In this document: in pieces, positions 1 through 6,336 of the stretch
How positions within the stretch are numbered: the first letter of the stretch is position 1
Layout: each line of letters opens with the position of its first letter
NCBI GenBank assembly: GCA_030431435.1
Contig: JAUIJI010000018.1
Coordinates: 1-33,095 of the forward strand
Direction: 5' to 3'
DNA from: Alphaproteobacteria bacterium
Lineage (GTDB): Bacteria > Pseudomonadota > Alphaproteobacteria > Sphingomonadales > Sphingomonadaceae
DNA: 33,095 bases
Notes under the pieces: model-generated
Databases searched by the model: none
What the model was told of the DNA's origin: nothing
What the model saw: the letters and a program-made list of their open reading frames with translations, nothing else
Translations under genes and position numbers: made by a program

Positions 1-398
1 TGCGCATGCTCCTGGTCATCCGCATAGGCATCGGCCACGCGGGCGAACAGGTCCTGGTAGCTCTCGTTCGGCAGCAGGTAGCGATCGGTCAGCGTTTCCT
101 TGCCGAAGGCGGTGAGATTCGCATCGCGTGCATCGTCGGTGACGATGTTGAAGCGCCGCGGGTTGACCGTCTTCGAATCGCTGACCGGCCTGGCCGATTC
201 CTGGGCGGCGACCTTCACCGCATCTGCCAAAGCTTCAGCCGCCGCTTCGCTCACCAGCTCTTCGCTGCCGGCATCCTTCTTTTCCATCATCACCGCTTTC
301 TCGCTGGCCTTGGGCTTTTCAGCCGTTTTCTCGGGGGCTGCTGCAGCCGTGTTTTCGTCCAGACCCATTGCTGCTTCGTCCGTATTCCTGAATTCCAT
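1..398 (-). CDS. nrdA: Ribonucleoside-diphosphate reductase alpha subunit, N-terminal part (cut by window edge)
   Basis: Makes deoxyribonucleotides from ribonucleoside diphosphates, together with a beta (radical) subunit. Only about 132 codons are present; the gene continues beyond base 1. The ATG at 396-398 opens a frame with an Ala/Glu/Lys-rich low-complexity stretch (about residues 14-80). A well-conserved block follows, containing VNPRRFNIVTDD and LTDRYLLPNESYQDLF, which I recognise as the start of the alphaproteobacterial class I alpha subunit. All catalytic cysteines lie outside the window. No strong ribosome site precedes the ATG (GGGGACGGG is the best match). The frame stays open to the edge, with no break. 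The 240-bp leader and its promoter are described separately. Family identity comes from memory of homologues and the beta-subunit neighbour cannot be seen, so the class is likely but not proven. Confidence 0.88.
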   Translation of the reverse strand, partial: MEFRNTDEAAMGLDENTAAAAPEKTAEKPKASEKAVMMEKKDAGSEELVSEAAAEALADAVKVAAQESARPVSDSKTVNPRRFNIVTDDARDANLTAFGKETLTDRYLLPNESYQDLFARVADAYADDQEHA

Positions 399-556
399 TT
401 TCGCGCCCGTCCCCGATCAAGTTTGCCACATCGATGTTCCGCATGTGTTCGAATCGGCGGGAAGCTTCCAGCCTATCCTTTTTCATGCGGCAGCAGGGAA
501 AAACTTATCCCCCGCCTGCCCACAGGAAGCTGATGGAACACCCTGTCCCGGACCCG

Positions 557-586
557 AAAAAGGCACCCTCCCGAAGATGGGGTGCC
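557..586 (-). terminator. Intrinsic terminator inside the nrdA leader
   Basis: On the minus strand GGCACCC (586-580) pairs with GGGTGCC (568-562). The loop contains a C(TTCG)G tetraloop-like core, and five T residues follow at once (561-557). This is the classic shape of a Rho-independent terminator. It lies about 160 nt upstream of the nrdA start and about 45-75 nt downstream of the predicted transcription start, so it either ends a short RNA or works as an attenuator. A second GGCACCC copy (617-611) could compete for the same partner strand. Confidence 0.6.
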
Positions 587-632
587 GGTTCTGCGGAATC
601 TAGGTCTTGTGGGTGCCCCCTGCAACCGTGCC
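557..632 (-). ncRNA. Candidate short leader RNA or sRNA upstream of nrdA
   Basis: The predicted promoter at 639-668 would start transcription near 632, and the terminator at 557-586 would end it, giving an RNA of about 75 nt. I do not recognise it as a known riboswitch or sRNA family: no cobalamin box, 6S or SRP signature is visible. It could be an independent small RNA or the 5' end of an attenuated nrdA message. The call rests only on promoter and terminator geometry. Confidence 0.3.
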
Positions 633-638
633 ACAACT

Positions 639-668
639 GATAGTGAATCGGACCGATTCCAGACGCAA
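639..668 (-). promoter_or_regulatory. nrdA promoter with two CcrM (GANTC) sites in the spacer
   Basis: Reading the minus strand, TTGCGT (668-663) is the -35 and ACTATC (644-639) the -10, with an 18-bp spacer. The spacer holds GAATC and GATTC, which together form a perfect 15-bp palindrome (645-659). GATTC abuts the -10. The ftsK promoter at 26141-26170 has the same arrangement. In Caulobacter, GcrA acts with sigma-70 at promoters carrying methylated GANTC, so cell-cycle control is the natural inference. Confidence 0.55.
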
Positions 669-671
669 GAG

Positions 672-688
672 GGTTAATGTCGATTTAC
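672..688 (-). promoter_or_regulatory. CtrA-like box beside the nrdA -35
   Basis: The minus strand reads GTAA-N7-TTAACC (688 to 672). This differs by one base from the full CtrA consensus TTAA-N7-TTAAC known from Caulobacter. It ends three bases upstream of the predicted -35, where a bound response regulator would touch RNA polymerase. A box of the same form (GTAA-N7-TTAACC) lies at 2837-2853. Confidence 0.45.
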
Positions 689-733
689 TGCTGCTGATGA
701 GCAAATTTTAGGGGTGTATCACACAGGCAATAC

Positions 734-766
734 GCCGCGACGCGTGGAGTTTCCTCCACTCGCGGC
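734..766. other. 13-bp bulged hairpin in the nrdA / small membrane protein intergenic region
   Basis: GCCGCGA (734-740) pairs with TCGCGGC (760-766) and GTGGAG (744-749) pairs with CTCCAC (754-759). The loop is four bases and a three-base bulge (741-743) sits on one arm. No T tract follows on either strand, so this is not an ordinary terminator. It may be a protein site or a structured untranslated region. The rest of the gap 399-950 holds the nrdA control elements, two close GANTC sites (823-827, 832-836) and a 12-bp palindrome (851-862). I see no gene in it. Confidence 0.45.
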
Positions 767-894
767 ATGCGCAACCCCAAAAATCGATCTCTGGAAAAAA
801 AGCTGTGCAGTTTCCCGAACGTGAATCTTTCGAATCCGGCACTGAAACAATGCTGCGCAGCAGCACGGATATGTGGGTTACGGGTGCGAATTGC

Positions 895-924
895 TGGACC
901 GTAAACCCGGCATCGGACTATATG
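895..924 (+). promoter_or_regulatory. Candidate promoter of the 951 gene
   Basis: TGGACC (895-900) and TATATG (919-924) are separated by 18 bp. They lie 26 bp upstream of the ATG at 951, which leaves room for a short leader carrying the AAGGAGG ribosome site. The -35 is a weak match, so the call is tentative. Confidence 0.35.
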
Positions 925-950
925 CCCCCAATCGCGCAAAGGAGGCTGTG

Positions 951-1172
951 ATGATCGCCTTTCTGAAGGGTGTCCCGCTCGGAACTTTCCTGACCATCGT
1001 GGTCTGCCTGTTCATCGGCTCCGCCGGATCGAAGGGCGGCTTCCTCAATATCTTCAAGTTCGACGTGGTGATCCGCGAGCTGAGCCTGAATTTCGACGTC
1101 TACTGGTCGTGGCCGCTGTTCCTGATCGGCACCGGCCTGTCATGGGCGATCATCCACATGATGGGCGACTGA
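951..1172 (+). CDS. Small two-helix membrane protein, unknown function
   Basis: This 73-residue protein has two hydrophobic segments, about residues 8-27 (VPLGTFLTIVVCLFIGSAG) and 51-69 (a Trp-rich stretch). A short soluble linker with GSKGGFLNIFKF and a charged patch separates them. The start at 951 is set by a strong AAGGAGG seven bases upstream; the longer reading from 873 has no such site. It is transcribed away from nrdA and converges with nadB, seven bases apart. I do not recognise a named family. It resembles small conserved membrane proteins of sphingomonads, and nothing in the sequence suggests an enzymatic role. Confidence 0.75.
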   Translation: MIAFLKGVPLGTFLTIVVCLFIGSAGSKGGFLNIFKFDVVIRELSLNFDVYWSWPLFLIGTGLSWAIIHMMGD

Positions 1173-1179
1173 GCGCCTC

Positions 1180-2772
1180 CTACGGCACCAGCACCGTATC
1201 CGCCGGGTCCTTGGCCAGCGCGGGATAATCCAGAGTATAATGCAGCCCGCGGCTCTCGTGCCGCTTCAGCGCGCTGTCCACTATCAGCTGCGCGCACTGG
1301 TGCAGGTTGCGCAATTCGATCAGGTCCGTGGTCACGCGGAAGTGGCCGTAATAATCCTCGATCTCGTCCCCCAGCAGCTTGATGCGGTGCGCCGCGCGTT
1401 CGAGCCGCTTGGTGGTGCGCACGATGCCGACATAGTTCCACATGAAGCGGCGGATCTCGGTCCAGTTCTGCTTGATGACCACTTCCTCGTCCGAATCGGT
1501 GACGCGGCTTTCATCCCATTCGCGCACTGAGGGCGGGGCTTCCATGCTGTCCCAATGCGCCAGGATATCCTGCGCTGCCGCCTCGCCGAACACGAAGCAT
1601 TCGAGCAGGCTGTTGGACGCCAGACGGTTCGCACCATGCAGCCCGCTCTCTGTGCATTCGCCCGCTGCCCACAGGCCCGGCAAGTCCGTGCGCGCATCAA
1701 GCCCGATAACCACACCGCCGCAGGTATAATGCTGCGCGGGCACCACCGGGATCGGCTCTTTCGTCATGTCGATGCCAAGCGTTTCCAGCTTGTCATAGAT
1801 CGTCGGGAAATGGGTGCGCACGAATTCGGGCCGCTGGTGGCTGATGTCGAGATGGACATAGTCGAGGCCGAAACGCTTGATCTGGTCATCGATCGCGCGG
1901 GCGACCACGTCACGCGGGGCCAGCTCCATCCGGTCAGCGTCGTAATCGACCATGAAGCGATGGCCGGTTTCGGGATGCAGCAGATGCCCGCCCTCGCCGC
2001 GCACCGCCTCTGTAATGAGGAAGTTCTTGACCTCGAGATTGTAGAGGCAGGTCGGGTGGAACTGCATCATCTCCATGTTGGAGACGCGTGCCCCGGCACG
2101 CCATGCCATCGCGATGCCATCCCCCGTCGCGCCGCGCGGCGCGGTGGAGAACTGGTACACGCGGCCCGCGCCGCCTGCCGCCATCACCGTGGCGCGCGCG
2201 GTATGGGCCCGCACTTCGCCGGTCTCCTCGTCCAGCGCATAGGCACCCCATACGCGGCCGCTGCCCGAATATTTCTGCTCGTGCCTGCCGGTGATGAGGT
2301 CGATGCAGCTCTGGTGCGGAAGCAGGGTGATGTTGGGGTTTTCCTCCGCCGCCTTGAGCAAGGCGGCCTGCACCGCCCAGCCGGTGGCATCGTCCACATG
2401 CACGATGCGGCGGTGCGAATGGCCGCCTTCGCGCGTCAGGTGCAGGTCCCCGCTGTCCTGGTTGAAGGGCACGCCCAGTTCCACCAGCCGGTCAATCGCG
2501 GCAGGCGCGCCCTCGATCACGAACTCCACCGTCTCGCGATCGTTGAGGCCGGCACCAGCCACCATCGTGTCACGGATATGGTCCTCGAAGGTGTCACCTG
2601 CATCGAGCACGGCAGCGATCCCGCCCTGCGCCCATGCGGTTGAGCCGGAATTGAGCTTGCCCTTGGCCAGCACCAGCACCTTCAGTTTCGTCGCCAGCGA
2701 CAGCGCCGCCGTCAGCCCGGCAGCGCCGGAGCCGATAACAAGCACATCATAGGGTTCGGGTCGTGTCATCAC
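1180..2772 (-). CDS. nadB: L-aspartate oxidase
   Basis: Oxidises L-aspartate to iminoaspartate with FAD, the first step of de novo NAD synthesis. The 530 residues match the family's usual length. An N-terminal dinucleotide fold (VIGSGAAGLTAA, about residues 12-23) is followed by the flavin-binding STAWAQGG motif (about 44-51). The substrate-loop HSHRRIVHVDDATG motif and the C-terminal flavin motif GLHGANRLASNSLLE come next, and a helical tail ends the protein. Succinate dehydrogenase flavoproteins share the fold, but the AWAQGGIAA and HANRL-type motifs and the length favour NadB. The second codon is also ATG, so the start may be 2769. nadA and nadC are not adjacent. The upstream gap, shared with the PAP2 gene, carries a CtrA-like box. 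Confidence 0.93.
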   Translation of the reverse strand: MMTRPEPYDVLVIGSGAAGLTAALSLATKLKVLVLAKGKLNSGSTAWAQGGIAAVLDAGDTFEDHIRDTMVAGAGLNDRETVEFVIEGAPAAIDRLVELGVPFNQDSGDLHLTREGGHSHRRIVHVDDATGWAVQAALLKAAEENPNITLLPHQSCIDLITGRHEQKYSGSGRVWGAYALDEETGEVRAHTARATVMAAGGAGRVYQFSTAPRGATGDGIAMAWRAGARVSNMEMMQFHPTCLYNLEVKNFLITEAVRGEGGHLLHPETGHRFMVDYDADRMELAPRDVVARAIDDQIKRFGLDYVHLDISHQRPEFVRTHFPTIYDKLETLGIDMTKEPIPVVPAQHYTCGGVVIGLDARTDLPGLWAAGECTESGLHGANRLASNSLLECFVFGEAAAQDILAHWDSMEAPPSVREWDESRVTDSDEEVVIKQNWTEIRRFMWNYVGIVRTTKRLERAAHRIKLLGDEIEDYYGHFRVTTDLIELRNLHQCAQLIVDSALKRHESRGLHYTLDYPALAKDPADTVLVP

Positions 2773-2836
2773 GCTGCCTCATGCCGCGTGGCAGGCAAGT
2801 GGGCAAGCGGCAACACGACGCAAGCCAGCCACCGCG

Positions 2837-2853
2837 GTAACCGTGAATTAACC
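2837..2853. promoter_or_regulatory. CtrA-like box between nadB and the PAP2 gene
   Basis: GTAA (2837-2840), seven bases, then TTAACC (2848-2853): the same form as the box upstream of nrdA and one base from the CtrA consensus. It sits near the middle of the 149-bp divergent gap, about 65 bp from the nadB start and 70 bp from the PAP2 start, so it could serve either gene. No clear -10 hexamer can be assigned. Confidence 0.4.
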
Positions 2854-2921
2854 CTGTTGGCATAGTCCGGCAGTGCATCAGGCAGGGATTTCCCCCTGCG
2901 CATCTGACGGGGACCTGCCGG

Positions 2922-3896
2922 GTGAAAGCCGAACGCGACTGGATCTATGCTGCCGCTGCGCTCACCGCGCTATGCGTGGTGCTGGCGCTGGGGCTGATGC
3001 CGCGGATCGACGGATTGCTGCCCGCGCTGCGTATCCTGCCTGCATGGATGCTGGGCACTGTGATCGCAGGGATCATCATGCTGTTCGGCCAGATGGCCGT
3101 GAACAAGGTGGAGAGCCCCGCTGCCGAATTTGCGAATATCTGGCGCACCCAGCGCCCGCGCGTGTTCGCAGCGCTTGCCATCCTGCTGCTGGCGGGCCTC
3201 AACATGGTTTCCTTCATGTGGGTGAAGACGCTGCTCAACTACCTCGTGCCGTTCTGGGCAGACCCGATGCTGGCCCGCGCTGACGCCGCGATCTTCCTTG
3301 GGCATGATCCGTGGCGGCTGCTGGCGCCCTATGTCTTCCCCGCAGCCGGGCAGGTGTACCACCCGCTGTGGTTCCTGATCATGATCGTGCTGCTGGCGAT
3401 TGCCGCATGGGCCCCGAAGAGCCCGCAGCGCAGCGCCGTGCTGATGAGCTATTTCATCCTCTGGTCGCTCGCCGGGCCGCTGATCCACTGCCTGCTGCCC
3501 GCTGGCGGGCCGATCTTCTACGAGGCGATGGGTTACGGCCCGCGCTATGCCGATATCGTGCCGACGCCGGAGACTCTGGGCGTGGCGCAATATCTGTGGG
3601 CCACTTACTCCACCGGATCGTTCGGCGCGGGATCGGGCATTTCCGCCATGCCGAGCATGCATGTCACCATGGCCGCATGGATGGTGATCGCCAGCGCCGT
3701 GATCGCCCCGCGCACGCTGGTGCCGGTGTCGATTGCCTGCGGTGTGGTGGCGATGCTCTCGGTCGCGCTCGGCTGGCATTACGCGCTGGACGGCATTGTC
3801 GGCGGTATCGTGGCGCTTGCAGTGTATCGCGCCAACCTGGCGTGGTTCACGCGCCGCCAGTCGGGCGGCAGCGAAGCGGTTCCCGCTGCGGCCTAG
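2922..3896 (+). CDS. PAP2-superfamily integral membrane protein (possible phosphatase or inositol phosphorylceramide synthase-like)
   Basis: A 324-residue polytopic membrane protein with about six to eight hydrophobic helices. The C-terminal half carries the PAP2 catalytic motifs: AMPSMHVTM (C2, around residues 242-250) and GWHYALDGIVGG (C3, around 283-294). The His residues of both are present. This places it in the PAP2_3 / Aur1-like branch, which handles lipid phosphates or phosphosphingolipid head groups. Sphingomonads make sphingolipids, so a lipid role is plausible but not shown. The start is GTG with a weak GGAC-type ribosome site; no ATG fits better. Its TAG stop overlaps the TAG of the convergent ABC gene within a single CTAG. 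The upstream gap carries a CtrA-like box. Confidence 0.8.
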   Translation: MKAERDWIYAAAALTALCVVLALGLMPRIDGLLPALRILPAWMLGTVIAGIIMLFGQMAVNKVESPAAEFANIWRTQRPRVFAALAILLLAGLNMVSFMWVKTLLNYLVPFWADPMLARADAAIFLGHDPWRLLAPYVFPAAGQVYHPLWFLIMIVLLAIAAWAPKSPQRSAVLMSYFILWSLAGPLIHCLLPAGGPIFYEAMGYGPRYADIVPTPETLGVAQYLWATYSTGSFGAGSGISAMPSMHVTMAAWMVIASAVIAPRTLVPVSIACGVVAMLSVALGWHYALDGIVGGIVALAVYRANLAWFTRRQSGGSEAVPAAA

Positions 3897-4840
3897 GCCG
3901 CTTCCACCGCGCTGGTGAGCTGGACGAACACATCCTCGAGATCCGCCTCGCGAGTCGAGACATCCTCGATGGCAAAGCCCTGTTCCTGCAGCTTGGCGAG
4001 CACTTGTCCGGCGGTCATTTCCGCCTTGTCATAAGTGACTTCGATCACCCGCTCGCCCGCCTTCTCGCATTTGCGGAAGCGCGGGTCCTGCGGCAGCTTG
4101 TCGATATCCTTGTCCACCGTGACGGCGACGATCTTCTCGCCCATCATGCCGACGAGTTCGCGGGTGGGCTTGTTGGTGATGAGTTCGCCATGGTTGATGA
4201 TGGCGATCCGGTCACACAGCGCCTCGGCCTCTTCGAGGTAATGCGTGGTCAGCACCACGGTCACGCCCTCTGCGTTCAGCTCGCCCACCAGTTCCCACAG
4301 TTGCTTGCGCAGTTCCACGTCAACGCCCGCCGTCGGCTCGTCCAGCACGAGGATCGGCGGCGAATGGACCATGGCCTTGGCGATCAGCAGGCGGCGCTTC
4401 ATCCCGCCTGACAGCGTGCGGGCATAGGCGTTGCGCTTGTCATCGAGCCGCACCGCGCGCAGCAATTCGTCCGACCGGCGCAGCGCCTTGGCGATGCCAT
4501 ACATGCCGCCCTGGTTTTCCAGCACTTCGTAAGGCGTGAAGAAGGGATCGAAGATAATCTCCTGCGGGACGATGCCGATCGAGAGCTTCGCATTGCGCGG
4601 GTTCTCGTCAATGTCGTGGCCCCAGACGCGGATCGATCCACCGGTCTTGTTCACCGTGCCCGCCATGATGTTGATCAGCGTGGACTTGCCCGCGCCATTG
4701 GGGCCGAGCAGGCCGAACACGCCGCCTTCGGGCACATCGAAGGTCAGGCCCTTCAGCGCCAGCTTGGGCTCGGCCTTCTTGCTTCCGGCATAGCGTTTGA
4801 CGACGTCGCGGAATTCGATTGCGGGGGTGTTGTCGGACAT
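3893..4840 (-). CDS. ABC transporter ATP-binding protein, ABC-2 / DrrA-NodI type
   Basis: A 315-residue ATPase subunit. Walker A GPNGAGKST is at residues 46-54, signature LSGGM at 142-146, Walker B LVLDEPTAGVD at about 163-173, and the switch His in LTTHYLEEAE. The C-terminal extension (about 230-315) resembles the domain found in ABC-2 exporters of drugs, lipids or polysaccharides. I place the start at 4840 because AGGAG lies seven bases upstream and homology begins there; the frame stays open to 5011 but without support. No permease gene is adjacent on either side, so the membrane partner must be encoded elsewhere. It would power export across the inner membrane, and the substrate cannot be told from sequence. 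Confidence 0.88.
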   Translation of the reverse strand: MSDNTPAIEFRDVVKRYAGSKKAEPKLALKGLTFDVPEGGVFGLLGPNGAGKSTLINIMAGTVNKTGGSIRVWGHDIDENPRNAKLSIGIVPQEIIFDPFFTPYEVLENQGGMYGIAKALRRSDELLRAVRLDDKRNAYARTLSGGMKRRLLIAKAMVHSPPILVLDEPTAGVDVELRKQLWELVGELNAEGVTVVLTTHYLEEAEALCDRIAIINHGELITNKPTRELVGMMGEKIVAVTVDKDIDKLPQDPRFRKCEKAGERVIEVTYDKAEMTAGQVLAKLQEQGFAIEDVSTREADLEDVFVQLTSAVEAA

Positions 4841-4937
4841 GGCGCTCCTATGGGGTTTCGCCGCCCCTGCGTAAAGGGCGTGAAGGAAGCCCGAAGCCAT
4901 ATTGCCTGAATCGCGCGGGGGCATTAGGGCAAAGGGC

Positions 4938-5162
4938 ATGAGCGACACACCCGAAACCACGATCGTTGAAACCGGCCGCGTCTGGTGCGACGGCGCTGGC
5001 GATATCCGCAATGGCGAGAACTATCGGTCTGCGGCGCTGGGCCATCCGCGCGTCTATATGCAGATTGACGAGAAGGGCTACGTCGATTGCGGCTATTGCG
5101 ACCGGCGCTTTATCCTCAAGGGCGGCCCGGCTGACGTCGAAAGTGCCGGAAAAGCCGCCTGA
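4938..5162 (+). CDS. zf-CHCC zinc-finger protein (NDUFS6-like family)
   Basis: A 74-residue protein with a C-terminal zinc-finger domain. Candidate zinc ligands are Cys17, His36, Cys51 and Cys54, the last two in DCGYCDRRF. This is the zf-CHCC family, which is related to the mitochondrial complex I subunit NDUFS6 and common in alphaproteobacteria as a stand-alone small protein. The start at 4938 is chosen because the family begins there; a longer reading from 4902 has no ribosome site. AAAGGG lies close upstream. It diverges from the ABC gene across 97 bp. Its bacterial role may concern complex I or Fe-S proteins, but this is inference from the family. Confidence 0.85.
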   Translation: MSDTPETTIVETGRVWCDGAGDIRNGENYRSAALGHPRVYMQIDEKGYVDCGYCDRRFILKGGPADVESAGKAA

Positions 5163-5238
5163 TAGCTGCGCTGAAGCGTGGTCAGCACTCGTTCAGGCGA
5201 CTCATGCGATATCCTTCTCCAATCATGGGAGAATTGAC

Positions 5239-5649
5239 ATGAAAAACCTTATCGCACTCGCAGCAGCAGGCGCCACGCTTGCCCTGGGTGCTACCACTGC
5301 ACAGGCGGAAACCCGCCAGGAACGCAACGAGGCACGCCTTGCCGAAATGATCGAAGGCCGCGTTGCGGGTGAACCGCAGAGCTGTGTCAGCGCCTTCCGC
5401 TCGAACAACATCGAGGTGATCCCCTATGTCGGCATCGTCTATGATGCCGGGGACACGATCTATGTCGCCCGCGCCACAAGGCCCGAACGACTGCGCAGTT
5501 CGGACGTGCCGATCATCGAACGCTTCGGCAGCCAGCTGTGCCGCAACGACGTGATGCGCACGATTGACCGCTACAGCGGCTTCACCACCGGCGCGCTCTT
5601 CCTTGAAGACTTCGTGCCTTACACCAAGGCCGAAACCGCCGAGGGCTGA
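5239..5649 (+). CDS. Secreted protein of unknown function with one predicted disulfide
   Basis: A 136-residue protein with a clear signal peptide: Lys2, a hydrophobic Ala/Leu core, then TAQA before ETRQERNEA, with likely cleavage after residue 23. The mature part has two cysteines (Cys49 and Cys101) that could pair in the periplasm. An Arg/Glu-rich helix (24-40) precedes a compact domain. The start at 5239 has GGGAGA seven bases upstream. I recognise the general style of small secreted sphingomonad proteins but no named family. The gene stops seven bases before, and in the same frame as, the DUF924 gene, so the two are probably cotranscribed. Confidence 0.8.
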   Translation: MKNLIALAAAGATLALGATTAQAETRQERNEARLAEMIEGRVAGEPQSCVSAFRSNNIEVIPYVGIVYDAGDTIYVARATRPERLRSSDVPIIERFGSQLCRNDVMRTIDRYSGFTTGALFLEDFVPYTKAETAEG

Positions 5650-5655
5650 CGGAGA

Positions 5656-6210
5656 TTGGCTGCCCCTGCGCGCAGTTGGGCAGCCAGCCTCCTCTATCTC
5701 TGGTTCCACAAGCTGGAGCCATCTGACTGGTGGGGCGGATCGGCCAAGGTCGACGCCCTGCTGGCCAGCCGCTACGAACGCTGGCTGCAGGCGCTGCATA
5801 CGCGCCCGCCGGCCGATTTCCTCGACAATCCGCAAACCGCGCTGGCCGCGGTGATCCTGTTCGACCAGGCGCCGCGCAACCTCTATTCCGGCACCGCTGA
5901 AGCCTTTGCCTATGATCCGCTCGCCAATGCGATCATGGAAGGCGCGCTGGCGCGTGGCTGGGACAGGCAGCTTTCCCCGGTGCAGCGCCAGTTCCTGGGC
6001 CTGCCGCTGATGCATAGCGAGGCGATTGCCGACCAGCGCCGCTCGCTCGCCTATTTCAGGAAGCTGGGGCGCGGATACGGCTTTGCCTTTGCGCGTGACC
6101 ATTATCGCATGATCGCCCGCTTTGACCGCTACCCCCATCGCAACGAGGTGCTGGGGCGCACCAGCACCGCGGCAGAAAAGCGCGCCATCGCTGCCGGTTT
6201 TGCGTGGTAG
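5656..6210 (+). CDS. DUF924 family protein
   Basis: About 184 residues matching the DUF924 family. YLWFHKLEPSDWWG corresponds to the family's usual start (…DFWF…W); DQAPRNLYSGT, a central helix and QRQFLGLPLMHSE follow. DUF924 proteins are all-helical (TPR-like) and have no proven biochemical role. The start must be TTG at 5656, because an in-frame TGA (5647-5649, the stop of the upstream gene) lies two codons before it and the next ATG falls deep inside the domain. GAGGG at 5641-5645 is well spaced for this TTG, so translation is probably coupled to the upstream secreted-protein gene. Confidence 0.83.
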   Translation: MAAPARSWAASLLYLWFHKLEPSDWWGGSAKVDALLASRYERWLQALHTRPPADFLDNPQTALAAVILFDQAPRNLYSGTAEAFAYDPLANAIMEGALARGWDRQLSPVQRQFLGLPLMHSEAIADQRRSLAYFRKLGRGYGFAFARDHYRMIARFDRYPHRNEVLGRTSTAAEKRAIAAGFAW

Positions 6211-6336
6211 GTGACAGGTCTTGCCTGACGGGTCGCAGGCGCCGCCATTTACTTTGTCCGGCTCCCGTGCCTAATCTCGCAGCTTGCGGACCTGCCAGCA
6301 GAGCGGGCCGCGATTGCAGGATGCGGGAGGGGACCC

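Noticed and set aside
500-525. DnaA boxes near the nrdA leader
   Set aside because: TTATCCCCC and GCCCACA resemble parts of the DnaA box TTATCCACA, but neither is a proper match.
100-603. Plus-strand frames over the nrdA start and leader
   Set aside because: Antisense to the NrdA N-terminus and running through the terminator; composition is repetitive Ser/Ala.
557-720. Cobalamin or other known riboswitch upstream of nrdA
   Set aside because: No B12-box-like sequence or any riboswitch core I know could be found on the minus strand. Only the terminator is clear.
685-939. 84-codon minus-strand frame in the nrdA upstream region
   Set aside because: No ribosome site and no family features. It overlaps the 13-bp hairpin and the promoter of the 951 gene, so it is probably chance.
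1555-2643. 362-codon open frame antisense to nadB
   Set aside because: Shadow frame; the translation is Arg/His-rich with no family features.
5647-5649. TGA as selenocysteine joining the secreted protein and the DUF924 protein
   Set aside because: No selenocysteine element is visible and the two products are of different type and cell location; a normal stop followed by a TTG start explains it.
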